A model generated the notes under the pieces. It was given only the letters and a program-made list of their open reading frames with translations, was not told the origin of the DNA and searched no databases. A DNA stretch of 64,000 bases from contig OX381716.1 of assembly GCA_947462335.1 (NCBI GenBank), positions 8,070,861 through 8,134,860 of the forward strand, read 5' to 3'. The stretch is from Harmothoe impar. Taxonomy: Eukaryota > Annelida > Polychaeta > Phyllodocida > Polynoidae. Both the position numbers and the translations under genes were made by a program. Of this stretch, positions 1 through 10,918 are shown one piece after another. Within the stretch, counting starts at the first letter, position 1, and each line of letters opens with the position of its first letter.

Positions 1-1990
1 TCTGTAGTATCGATGAAAGAGATGGGTATATCCAGAACTTTATCCCTTAGATTTAGATTTACATTAGTTTTTTCTCCCCTCAGCAAGCCATTTATAATTT
101 TCCAGAATTTTTTACTGTCATTTTTATTTTCTTCCAAAGTGTCCCGAATGAATTTTGATTTTGCTTTTTTTAATGCTTTATTTGTTGAATTTCTAAGGTG
201 TTTAGCTATATCCCAATCCTCTATTGCTTTAGTGCGTTTGGCTTTGGTCAGGGCGTTGTCTTTGTCATGAATCATGGTGATCGGTAACCCAGGGTGACCT
301 TGCCTTATTGACCTTAAATTTTCTCATACGGCACATTTTATCCAATTCTCTTGTTAACAATTTAATGATAAATTCCCAACGCAGGCTTACATTTTCACAG
401 TCATCATACGGACCCCAATCGGCATTTTGAATACATCTTTTGAATAACTCAGCATTAAGCTTCCTATATGTACGACCCTCAAATTGAACACGTTCATGCG
501 TAAAATATTGATCAATAAAGGATATCCCCACTAGGATATGGTCACTGATATTTCAGTCCCTGGTAACAAGCTCATACTTTTTCATGGTATTTGTTATGAC
601 CCAGTCAATACATGTTGCCGATTCATCAGTGCTTCTAGTTGGAACATCTATCATTTGCTTCATGCCCAGCAGGTTAATACAGATTTTCATTAATTTGGTT
701 GACACTTTGTTTACATTAAGGTAATCAAGATTGAAATCCCCCATAATAATTACATCTTTGCGCCTTAGCTTGGCCTTTGACACGTTGGCATTAACTCTTC
801 CTTTCCCAGATCATTTTTGGGTGTTTTTTGGACTATAGATGATGGCATGAGCATTTCAGAACTTTTGGAATTATGTAAATATTTAAATTACAAGGGGAGT
901 AGTGATACTATGAACTAAGGATGTTGACTTAAAAGGGTCGTACCCTAATTTCCAATATCTATATAAATAAGCAAGATATGGCTCTATCAAAATAGCAATA
1001 ATATCAAAAAAGTGTATCTTGAACCAATATTCAAACTGCAATATTTCAGGATCCCCTTCATCAATTGAAATGGAATAAATACCATATTGTAGGTTTTGTT
1101 AGGTATTTTCAGATTTTGTATGTGGAATGGTCATGACGGCCATATCTGATATGGTTACCATGGCAACCAATAAATCACAAAATCATTATTTCTAGCATAT
1201 GGCAACATATAATTTGACCCAAATCACACCAAAATTAATGGGAAATTTTAGTACCATCTTTTAGATCGTGAAAAACTCTCTAAAGCAGGTTTTTACAAAA
1301 AAAATCATATTGTCCTACATTTTTTAATGATTTTTACCTGAAAAACCGATTAAATATGGGTGAAAATCGGGTTGATTGTCCCTCAAGTTGGCAAGCCAAC
1401 CATATGAAGGAAAATATTAACAGAGTTAAATGGTTCAGGGTCCCTGGAGACTATATAGCAAATAGTGAGAATCCAAAAGATCTAAGCTTTGAAGCAATTT
1501 TTGAGAAAATGGCAGCGGGCTCAAAATCGGCCAAAAATCGGCCAAAAATTCGCATAAATGCGCGATCGGGAAAGGAAGAGTTAAATACTTCAATAAATGA
1601 GGCTTTAATGCCATCTGGTGGCCTATACAAGTTGATGACAACTACATTTTTTTTCCCGTTTCTGACAATTTCTGTCCACAGCATTTCGATGTCGTTAGAG
1701 CTAACATTTAAATGTTTATAGTTTTCAGTTGAATAGGAAAAATCATTTCTCACATAAATTCCTACCCCCCCCCCCCCCTTTTCGCTCCCATCTGGTTTAG
1801 TCCAAGTCTTGTCCAGTCTCTCAAAGTTGTAGCCTGGAATATCCACCGTGTGAGATGGGTTGAAGTCTTCTAGCCATGTTTCAGAAATACCCAATACAAC
1901 ATCCTAAACATTACTCATGTGAACCCGTAAAGTCTCTATCTTCGATTTGAGACTTCTTGTATTTAAGTGACTTAGAGTAAATATATTTTT
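1..1990 (-). pseudogene. LINE ORF2 endonuclease and linker, broken, partial
   Basis: Read from about 1990 leftwards. It opens with an endonuclease start (SHLNTRSLKSK). After a frameshift come GISETWLEDF, a GGGVGIYVRNDFSY block, VINLYRPPDG, then, beyond an inserted MITE, the GDFNLDYLN block with the conserved Asp/Asn, and CIDWVITN. Next is the usual LINE linker (RSPWVTDHHDS), another frameshift near 270, and a basic RN-x-x-NKALKKAKSKF segment followed by KKFWKIINGLL, typical of the region before the reverse transcriptase. The role would be nicking target DNA and priming reverse transcription. At least two frameshifts besides the insertion make it nonfunctional. The frame is continuous if the MITE and one TTAA copy are ignored. 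Confidence 0.85.
795..1580. mobile_element. TTAA-type MITE inserted in LINE ORF2
   Basis: A 786-bp segment is bounded by a perfect 13-bp terminal inverted repeat, CTCTTCCTTTCCC at 795-807 and its complement at 1568-1580. It is flanked on both sides by TTAA (791-794 and 1581-1584). Dropping it with one TTAA restores an uninterrupted endonuclease reading frame across the junction, so the insertion is young relative to the LINE. No transposase is encoded. TTAA duplications are used by piggyBac and Kolobok; the termini do not decide between them. Confidence 0.85.
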
Positions 1991-2594
1991 GCTACTTTTT
2001 ACATAGTCATTATTTACAGCAGTAATGAATACAGTGTGTGCCCTTTAATATCTGACACATACAACAGAATATACATACAGTCAAGTTTAGTAGGTATGGG
2101 TAACTAATACCACCTACTTGGAGATTTCTCCCCATTGAGGAAATAGTGACTCCTATTTACTTAACGCAATAAAGAAGGTAATTTATCGTCCTCATACACT
2201 TCACTCAATATCATATACAAGAAATAATATCCCTTTTCATTAGGGTTTTGATTATAGTGTGCTTTGTGATTTCAGATCACTCTGTCTGTAAGGCACAGCG
2301 GTGGGGGTAGCAACCTTTGAATTAATATACTCGAGTACCGGTAAGACCAATGCAAATACTTGGCGCAGCTCTAGCTCGCTGTCGCCACCTGGCGTTACAT
2401 ACCAGAACTATTCATCTCGGCTTACAGTGGTCTGTTTTTAGATGCGTATGATTACAAGTTCTAACATGTGGTACTGATTGTAAGGATTACGTCTGGGTAA
2501 CAAAATATTAACAGATAAATTAAATAGATATGATCTAAATTAAATTGAGTTGGTTATACAACATTCTCAGGCCTTCTAGGCTATATCTCAATAC
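1991..2594 (-). other. Spacer between LINE ORF1 and ORF2
   Basis: About 600 bp between the ORF1 stop and the first recognisable endonuclease residues. I see no open frame longer than a few dozen codons and no internal repeat. It may contain a decayed start of ORF2. Confidence 0.5.
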
Positions 2595-3926
2595 TTAAAG
2601 AGCTTTCATTTTTTCCCTTAGCTGCATCAGAATTTCACCCATTTTATTTTCTTTGACACTTTGAGGGGTAATCTTATCTACGTTGGCTATTGTGAACATT
2701 TGTACATTCGTATATGGTTCCCACAGTGGCAATGAGCATGTCTCCAAGTCTGTTTGATTGCATGAATTTCATCTCCACTGCTTCAGCCATAAGTTCATAT
2801 TTCTTGACGTTGGCGTCTGCTTTGGTGATCTTGATGCTGTGAGAAGTCTTTTTGGCCTCGTACCCATCTATGCTGACTAGAATTTTCTGCGCTGCGTCTT
2901 TATCCTCATTGTATCTGGCGAACATGAACCAAAATAGCTGCTCTGAAGAGTGCCATGTAATGTCTTCAAACACAATTTCACAAGGGTACATGTTACGCAA
3001 ATACGCATGATGTGACTGATAGGCTGTTCCGTGGTCAAATTCGATCACCTTGGCTTCAATTAATGATATGCCTACAGGTAAGTCTTTTATATCCCGGTAG
3101 TAGTACACTTTGCCTTTGGAATCTTCCAGTTTGTTGCCCTTCAACTTCAGGTCTGTGTTGTTATACCTCGCTAGTGCAGCCAAGCATCGTAGGTCTTTCC
3201 TTTCTTCTTGTTGTTCAGGCGTCAGGTCGTCTGAGACGAAGATGTCTTTCCATTTGTTGTGATGCCTCATCTGATTCACTTTTTGGAACAGCTTGATCTT
3301 GTCTTCCATCTCTCTAAATTTAATTAGAATGTTTCTGGGGATAGTGGCTGCTGGTCTCCTTTTCCCAATCCTGAATGCACTCTCTAAAAAGATTTTGGTG
3401 CCCGCTGCCATAAGGTCGTGCAGAATTTTCCTGGGGGTCTCTCCTCCAGCCTCAGGATACCCTTCAATGATGATGTTTTTTCTTTTCCTTCCTTCATCTA
3501 TTTGTCTGAGCCTAACTGAGTCCTTCTCATACTTGTGCTTGAGCCTCATATTTTCTGCCATAAGTTGTTTACGCTTGGATGATCTGGTGGCTATTTCAGC
3601 TTCTGCAGTGTCTAGCGCTCTGACAGCGCTAGAATGTCGTCCATGACAGTAGTCATATGGCTCTCTACCTTCTCAATATGAGTGTTCATAACCCCTGCAT
3701 TTGTAGTAATTTTTATATCTAAGTTGTCGAATTTCTCTACCATCTTCTGATTGGACTCAGTCATCTCTTGCATTGTTTTTAATAACTGCGCTGATACGTC
3801 GTCTCCCATGTTTACTTTTGGCCTGCTGTCTTGTATAGGGGTCACTGCGCCACTCTCTTTTGACAGCGATTGAGATTTGACGCGGCCACTGCTGCATACA
3901 CCTCCTTTACGGGAATCGTTCGACAT
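2595..3926 (-). pseudogene. LINE ORF1: coiled coil, RRM-like region and NADAR domain
   Basis: The ORF starts at ATG 3926 with MSNDSRKGGV. A coiled-coil stretch follows (LLKTMQEMTESNQKMVEKF and onward), continued after a one-base shift near 3620. Then comes an L1 ORF1p-like RNA-binding segment (RKRKNIIIEGYPE, SAFRIGKRRPA, RNILIKFREMEDK, FVSDDLTPEQQEERKDLR). C-terminal to it is a NADAR domain: LRNMYPCEIVFEDITWHSSEQ matches the usual LSNFYPS...SVEHAYQ start, and YEAKKTSHSIK, MAEAVEMKFMQS and LGDMLIATVGT follow the family order. A second shift near 2690 moves the end, with an N-x-MGEILMQLREKM block, into another frame that stops at 2595-2597. The typical FWG block of NADAR proteins is not evident. 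ORF1 proteins bind element RNA; NADAR is an unusual extra, and its function here is unknown. Confidence 0.8.
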
Positions 3927-4084
3927 GGGATTATTTGTACAGAGAAGTCTACTAACTTTACCTTCTATATGTACTTGAACCCTTTATATAAGTTCCTGCC
4001 TAATGTTGATACGTTGTGTAGTTGGGAAGTCTCTGAATTTGGCGATATTGTCCTCCTCCGTTCACTTAAGCATTCGGTGTCGGC

Positions 4085-4965
4085 CATGTTGATCCCTTCT
4101 AGCTTTAGTGGTCCCAGTTCTCCCAGTGCCATACAATTTGCTGTGCGTGCATTCAGCTTTAGGACATATCTACAGAAGTAGCGCTGGACTCTTTCAATTT
4201 CATGTAGGTCTGAAAAAAAACATACCTCACAGCCTTACAGTAATATTGGTACAATACATGCATCAAAAAGTCGGCACTGGATATCAACTGGGAGCTGCAG
4301 TTTCCGTGCCTTTGATAATAAACTGAAAAGGGCTCTTTTAGTTTGTGTGCCCTGTTTTTTTATGGCTTGGGTAAACTTGCCGTTATAATTAAACTCTATT
4401 CCCAGATATGTATAACTGTATTGCACTTCCAGTGGTTCACTGGAGTTACTGGTAGAGTAACTCTGGTAGCTTCTTTACCTTGCCATGTGAGAATATTACT
4501 ATCATTGTTTTCGAGGTATTCACAGTAAGCTTCCAGTCATGACAGTACTGCTCCAAAACTTCCAGCATGTTCTGTAGGTCTTCAGTAGACTCGTTAAGTA
4601 GGATCGTATCATCAGCATACAGTAAGATATACAACTTTAGAAGTACTTGAGATTCAGGGTCAGTGCCTAGCGAACTAACACCTTTACAATGGTTTTCAAA
4701 ATTACTTTCATGTCGTTCAAGTATATGGCAAAAAGCAGTGGCGAGAGGTTCTCCCCTTGCCTCAGCCCTACGTTGCAACTGAAATGACCTGATAGGCAAC
4801 TGTCAACACGTATACAAGACTTTGCTGCCTGATACATACTTTTTATAACGTTCAGCACCTTACAATTGACATTAGATTTGAGCATTTTTACCCACAGTGA
4901 GGACCTATCCATAGTGTCAAATGCCTTTTTATAGTTTACAAAGGCACAGTATACATCACGCTAAG
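4085..4965 (-). pseudogene. Non-LTR reverse transcriptase remnant (palm to C-terminus)
   Basis: Read leftwards from about 4965. The motif A region reads AFVNYKKAFDTMDR (usually V-D-YKKAFD, so the first Asp is Asn here). Motif B is GLRQGENLSPLLFAIYLND, then a frameshift near 4690. Motif C is LYADDTILL with the catalytic YADD, followed by YCHDWKLTVNTSKT. After another break comes YTYLGIEFNYNGKF, and DACIVPILL followed by an in-frame TAA and GCEV. The tail reads ERVQRYFCRYVLKLNARTANCMALGELGPLKLEG. The order is that of a LINE reverse transcriptase with its C-terminal region, 5' truncated and mutated. It abuts the 5' end of the neighbouring LINE, so that element may have inserted beside it. Confidence 0.85.
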
Positions 4966-6609
4966 TACCACACTAATGCCACTTTACATGATTGAACTGC
5001 CCTGTTGATGTCAGGTCTGTATTGACAGGACCTGGAGGAGAGTTCAGCAGCCAGGTTAACCTTGACTACTTCTACCATCTTACTTTGACACTCAATGACA
5101 CATTTATATTGTCAGTTTGGCTGATATTTGGTTCCCATTAGTGTAGAATATCATTATGTAAACTGATAAGTGTCATATTCTCTTAATGAGTACAAGAGTA
5201 ATACAAGATCTGATGTTCACCCTCAGGTCAAGGACAAGCTGCCCAGGGTGTAAGTTTAATCAGTAAACCAATACTTAGCATTAATTAACCCTATATCACC
5301 TCCACAGCCTCCAGCCATTGGATATGTTAAACTTCAATACAGACTGTTAACACCAAGCTCAAAGAGATATTGTGACATTAAATTTTAATGTAATACCCTT
5401 TGTCCATAGAACTACCATAGCCGCAGCAAATGTGTCCCCTGGATAACATGTATACTTAATTAAAACACTCCCATATGGTCAGCATGCTTTACTAAAATAG
5501 CACAAGGGTATCTACTGTGTGTAACAAATAACAACTAAGCAAATAAATCTAAGATAAGGAACAACAATGGCCCACCTGACATCTAGATGGAATAAAGAAA
5601 GGACTATAGGCAGATTAGGGGGGAGCTGGCTGTCACAGATCGTTTCTAACTCAGCTGGGATGGGGTTGAAAAGAAATATAGACGTATAATTAAAACCTTT
5701 ACCCGTAGGTATTGAGAAGTATGCCTCCTACCTTCATTCATCATAACTCTTACATAATCACTCATGAATGCTTTTATCATTGTTTGAGCACAGCTACGCA
5801 CCGTGGTCCTCCCTCTACTATCAGACAGCTCAGAAGAGACCCATATGTGAACCCTCTGATCCTTCATACTCCCCAGCATCCTGCAACTATCGCAGTCTAT
5901 CTGATCCTTTATATATGCCCCAAATCAGAGGATGCAGTAGGTGCCTGTAGTCATCCCAGTATGGAACCACCATGTCTATATATAATGGATCCTGGTCCAT
6001 ACACTAACTGCCTCCCTTTCACACTTGTGGCATTCATATTCCATGACGATGACTGTATTGATATCTGTGTGAGACATTGGCCATTTTGACCATTGCTGTA
6101 GTCTGTGTTGGCCGCTATGTATCCAACATGAAGTATATGGTTTTGATTCAACTGTTCAAAAAGACCTGCCCATTTTTATCATTTCATGAAGCAAACACAT
6201 TAGATGTTAAGTAGAAATATTTGCATAATCAATGAAGTTTACTTGTCAGCCAAAAACTGTCCAATTGGGCAAGGATATTTCCGGGAAGAACACTGAAATA
6301 GATGCAGAGTTCATTTTCGGGAGTTTCCTTTACTTTTGGTCGCATTTCAAAGTGTGCTGCTGATATGCTGGCAGTCTCCATTTCCTCATTAACAATTGTT
6401 TGTGGGTGTAACTATTGTCTTGAAAAATGTCCAAGTGTTTTGTTCTGCCAGCTTGCAAGCCAACTCCTGAGGCACAACATTGATATGGATTCATGAATAT
6501 TTTTTCGGCGCATTGCCTAAGGGCTGGCGATTTAAAAATTAAAATTTAGAATGTCTTAATAGAGACATCATATTTACATTTTTTTCATCTTTACATGAAC
6601 ATTGTGAAA
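4966..6609. other. Noncoding stretch, no feature recognised
   Basis: AT-rich sequence with only short open frames that overlap on both strands and resemble no family. No tandem repeat, long inverted repeat or RNA gene was seen. Confidence 0.5.
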
Positions 6610-7960
6610 TGCAAAGTAATAGTTGCAGGCACCCAGTGTCGGTGTACTAACATACCAAAATAGGAGCCTGGTGGTAGTGTTATAATATATAGGCAGGAGC
6701 CCAGTGCAGCTCTGTTAACTTATATATAGAGCTAACTTTCACCAGATCAATACTAGTTGATAGTCTTCTAGCTATTTAACCATCTTTGAGTGGATCTTCT
6801 CTTTGACTGGCAAGCAAGACAGGGCATAGAATCTGACACATGTACATGGAAATTTCATAAATTTATTTCACCAAGTTTTGTAATAAATAAACCTTAACTT
6901 TTTAACCTGTTCAAAGACTATCAACTTGTATCAATCTGGTGAGACAATCTGTGGAGCCTAGTGTAGGTTGTGGACAGCTATTGGTCACAAAGTGTCTAAA
7001 TGATGGAGCGGCCATTGACAAAGTGTCGCCTCCAACCGTGCAAAGACTGCTTGTCACATGTGTGCTTGGGGCAGTAAAGGAGGAACTCATTATTCATCTA
7101 TCAGCTTATATCACTCACCCTTTTGACTTCACAGTGGGATTAACCCTTCTCCTTCTGGTCCCAATAAGAATGCTGAGATATGCTTATTTTCATAGTCCAT
7201 TATATCTAACAGCTTTTCCTGAAGAGAAATTAAAGAGTGGATTTTAGGTTAGCATGCTAATTTTAGCTGCACTTATATGGCACTGAGATTTTTTGTTGAA
7301 ATCTTTCCTAAACCCATTGGTGCTACCACCAAGTCTCTAAATCAGTTAACAGCCCGGATATCAGACTCTTAGTGGTGGATCTTTTATGTCAACACCCATT
7401 AAGGCCACAGAGGCATGCAGCGGAGGATTGGAGCTCAATAAAAACCAGTCAGATTTTCCTTAAAGATTTTTGTCACATCCCCTTTTCATAACTACTTCAG
7501 TGCTTCAGTGAGGTGTAGAAGATTTAGCTGGTCGCTTTTAGGTAGACAAGGCAGTTCTAGCCCTTAAAGGACTGCATAAGAATATAATGCACATAGTTCT
7601 GTATCCTCATCAATGCACCCATGATGGGTAATAATCGGCAGTGCTTCCTCCAGATATAGGATATAGGCATATTGTTGTGAAGTCCAACTTTCAGTTTTTA
7701 GGAGGAAAACTACCAGAAAGTCCGTCTGATAGGGCAGGTTTCTAGGGTTGTGGTAACAATCAATCATCCATGGCCCCCTGGGGGACAGAAAGTCAATGGC
7801 AGAATTGGCTGTCTGTCACATTTACCTCGAGGGGAGGGTTAGAGCAGGCAGCTTTACACTAAGGTGTGCACAGTGCTGCACCAGGGTGTTAACCTCAAAC
7901 ACTCCTCACTCATGGAGCACTGTGTGGACATTAAGGTACAAGGGATGAGCCCTAGTCCTA
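6610..7960 (+). repeat. Dispersed repeat, copy A
   Basis: This shares several blocks, in the same order and orientation, with 45560-46690. They include GGAGCCCAGTG units near 6690, GGACAGCTATTGGTCA near 6970, CATTGACAAAGTGTCGCCTC near 7015, GGCAGGTTTCTAGGGTTGTG near 7735 and GCAGCTTTACACTAAGGTGT near 7850. The stretch from 7735 to 7950 is the most similar. No coding frame is conserved between copies, so it is probably a degraded nonautonomous element or an old segmental duplication. Confidence 0.75.
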
Positions 7961-8533
7961 TTGGTGTAGTGGGGTGCTCTGGAACGAAAAATAGGCTAAA
8001 AGCCACACTCTAATCAGAATATTTTTTATTCAAGACATCAGTGGTCAGTGGAACTAATCCTTGCTATGAAGTGTCACTCAAACAGACGCATAAAGACACA
8101 GAGAGGCTATGGGAGAGGCTATCAGTTTAGGGTAATCAAAGGTTTAATCAAATTTGCACTTATTATACTGAGGTGTGTTAGGTATGGGGTGGATATAACC
8201 CATTTATCTAGCCTGAGAGTTAGGATAATCACTATTAGGGTACATTGCACCCTCTTGGTTTACAAGACAAGATCCCAAGCATTGTACAAGCTCCTATTTA
8301 GGAGAAACTTATTTTCAGACATTGCCTATTGGGGGCCAGCTATAGTCAAGGGCATTGTGGTCTGCTGCCCTTGTGGATTTAGATTTTTATTAATTTGATT
8401 TAAATCAAATAAAACAAACTTTTGGTCCTGTAGAGTATTTTATTACAGCATGTAATGTTTCCTAAGGTGAAGTGAATGGTAAATGGACTTTATTTTTAGC
8501 TGAGAAACCCATGGGGTGATATTACAAATATAA
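7961..8533. other. Noncoding stretch, no feature recognised
   Basis: Unique-looking AT-rich sequence. A short palindrome GATTTAAATC lies near 8397. No gene, repeat array or RNA signal was identified. Confidence 0.45.
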
Positions 8534-8607
8534 CAAGAAAAATGTGGCTTTGACCACGGTCGGGTTTGCTGGCAAACCTGACCGTGGTCAAAGCCACATT
8601 TTTCTTG
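8534..8607. repeat. Near-perfect 74-bp palindrome
   Basis: 36-bp arms (8534-8569 and 8572-8607) with one mismatch and a 2-bp centre. The arms start CAAGAAAAATGTGGCTTTG and meet at GGGTTTGC/GCAAACCTG. Transcripts would form a long hairpin. No duplicated flanks were found, so a fold-back element is possible but unproven. Confidence 0.85.
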
Positions 8608-9164
8608 CATCCGCCACGTCGCAACATAATGTTGTGACATGATTTGTATCTTACATCATGTTGAATGATTAAGTGATATGCAAAAACATGCAATCAGTTT
8701 CTTAAAAATTAGTTCCCCTGGACTATACTGGTTCTGTGGAAGTACAATTACTTCAAGTATATCAGCTGATGATTTAATTACATTGCAAACATAATTCTTT
8801 TCCAAGATAAAAGTTGCAGTGTTACATAGGAATTTCAATCACTAGTTGCATTAAATACATCACTACAAATTTGTATAGGTATTTAAGTTTCAAAAAAATT
8901 TAGAATATGTTGACATCTTTATGTAAAATATTTTATAAAATGAGGAGTTTAATGAACCAGTCTAGTTTCGGCCCTTGACATGTTAGGGATCCATAGCAAA
9001 TACCCAAGGCCTCTTCAGCAGAGAGGTACGCCATAAAGAATCCAAAAAAAAAAATTATGGAAATATTTCACTCCATAAATGAACAAAAAAGTCCAGTTAA
9101 TATGTATTCACCGGAACTTAGCCTAATTAAACAGTTGTTAGTGCCTTATATAACTCATCATTGA
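8608..9164. other. Noncoding stretch before satellite array
   Basis: AT-rich, with a poly(A) run near 9045. No open frame, inverted repeat or known motif is supportable. Confidence 0.4.
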
Positions 9165-10660
9165 TCATCAACATGACAGGTGGGTTCAACCCCATGCTGA
9201 AATGATCTATGACCAAGAAATATGTAGAAAAAATTGAAATCTATTACTGATATACCAGGTGAGAGCAACCCAATACTGAAATGATATTTGTCAATAAAGC
9301 ATGGTGAGACAGTACTATTTAATTGAAAGGGGGGACAGGCATGGTTACCCATTGATCCCCAAACTCTTTCTGTGTCTAGTAGCTGCCTTGAATGTGTATA
9401 AATGAATGAGTAGTGTGAACTTATACATGACATCTATCACCAATATGCCAGGTAGGAGCAACCCCATACTGAAATGATATTTGTCAGGTAAAGTGTGTGA
9501 TGACAGTACTATTTAATTGAAAGGGGGGACAGGCATGGTTACCCGTTGATCCCCAAACTCTTTCTGTGTCTAGTAGCTGCCTTGAATGTGTATAAATGAA
9601 TGAGTAGTGTGAACTTATACATGACATCTATCACCAATATGCCAGGTAGGAGCAACCCCATACTGAAATGATATTTGTCAGGTAAAGTGTGTGATGACAG
9701 TACTATTTAATTGAAAGGGGGGACAGGCATGGTTACCCGTTGATCCCCAAACTCTTTCTGTGTCTAGTAGCTGCCTTGAATGTGTATAAATGAATGAGTA
9801 GTGTGAACTTATACATGACATCTATCACCAATATGCCAGGTAGGAGCAACCCCATACTGAAATGATATTTGTCAGGTAAAGTGTGTGATGACAGTACTAT
9901 TTAATTGAAAGGGGGGACAGGCATGGTTACCCGTTGATCCCCAAACTCTTTCTGTGTCTAGTAGCTGCCTTGAATGTGTATAAATGAATGAGTAGTGTGA
10001 ACTTATACATGACATCTATCACCAATATGCCAGGTAGGAGCAACCCCATACTGAAATGATATTTGTCAGGTAAAGTGTGTGATGACAGTACTATTTAATT
10101 GAAAGGGGGGACAGGCATGGTTACCCGTTGATCCCCAAACTCTTTCTGTGTCTAGTAGCTGCCTTGAATGTGTATAAATGAATGAGTAGTGTGAACTTAT
10201 ACATGACATCTATCACCAATATGCCAGGTAGGAGCAACCCCATACTGAAATGATATTTGTCAGGTAAAGTGTGTGATGACAGTACTATTTAATTGAAAGG
10301 GGGGACAGGCATGGTTACCCGTTGATCCCCAAACTCTTTCTGTGTCTAGTAGCTGCCTTGAATGTGTATAAATGAATGAGTAGTGTGAACTTATACATGA
10401 CATCTATCACCAATATGCCAGGTAGGAGCAACCCCATACTGAAATGATATTTGTCAGGTAAAGTGTGTGATGACCGTACTATTTAATTGAAAGGGGGGAC
10501 AGGCATGGTTACCCGTTGATCCCCAAACTCTTTCTGTGTCTAGTAGCTGCCTTGAATGTGTATAAATGAATGAGTACTGTGAACTTATACATGATATGTA
10601 TCTCCAAGGATGGGAGCAACCCCATACTGAAATGATATTTGTCAAGTAAAGCATGTTGAG
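9165..10660. repeat. 194-bp tandem repeat array (about 7 copies)
   Basis: The unit beginning GACATCTATCACCAATATGC recurs at 9429, 9623, 9817, 10011, 10205 and 10399, exactly 194 bp apart and almost identical. Diverged units flank it on the left (9165-9428) and right (10593-10660). Central homogeneity with decayed edges is typical of unequal exchange. It lies just beyond the 3' end of the Helitron genes. Helitron-related elements (Helentrons, DINE-1) often carry internal minisatellites, so it may belong to the element. Confidence 0.95.
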
Positions 10661-10918
10661 ACTGTGTCTAGATGTCTTTAGATTATGGTAGTGCTAGTAT
10701 AAATTGATTTGCAGTACTTGTAGGCTATGTATAACTTCATGAAGATGACAGTGCATTAATTAATACATCATAGATTGTCTTGGTAATATCACATTCTATG
10801 TTAAAATAAAATAATCCCATACTTAACATAGGGGAGTATAGAGACAGGTATTTCATTTAATCAAGAAGGCTCTGTTAAAATGGTGTGAAAACACAAATAA
10901 GGATAAAACTGAATTTAA
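10661..10918. other. Spacer between satellite and accessory gene 3' end
   Basis: AT-rich and non-repetitive. It probably holds the 3' untranslated region of the minus-strand accessory gene, but no single poly(A) signal stands out. Confidence 0.35.

Larger units (their letters stand above)
1..3950 (-). mobile_element. Non-LTR (LINE) retrotransposon, two-ORF type, cut by left edge
   Basis: Minus-strand order is ORF1 (3926-2595), a ~600-bp spacer, then ORF2 (from about 1990 to beyond base 1). ORF1 has the coiled-coil plus RRM-like layout of L1-type ORF1 proteins. ORF2 starts with an apurinic-type endonuclease and enters the linker before the reverse transcriptase, which lies outside the window. 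Several frameshifts and one inserted MITE show that this copy is dead. The clade is unsettled: endonuclease wording (ISETWL, GDFNLDYL) suits CR1/L2/Rex-like or L1-like elements. No target-site duplication could be defined because the 3' end is off-window. Confidence 0.85.

Noticed and set aside
1356..1721. 121-codon plus-strand frame
   Set aside because: It spans the MITE/LINE junction and is antisense to the LINE endonuclease; no family resemblance.
9178..9192. GGTTCAACCCC resembling a tRNA/SINE B box
   Set aside because: No matching A box at the proper distance, and the word is degraded in the other satellite units.
9158..10654. Open frames in the 194-bp satellite
   Set aside because: They repeat with the satellite unit and are interrupted; no protein family.
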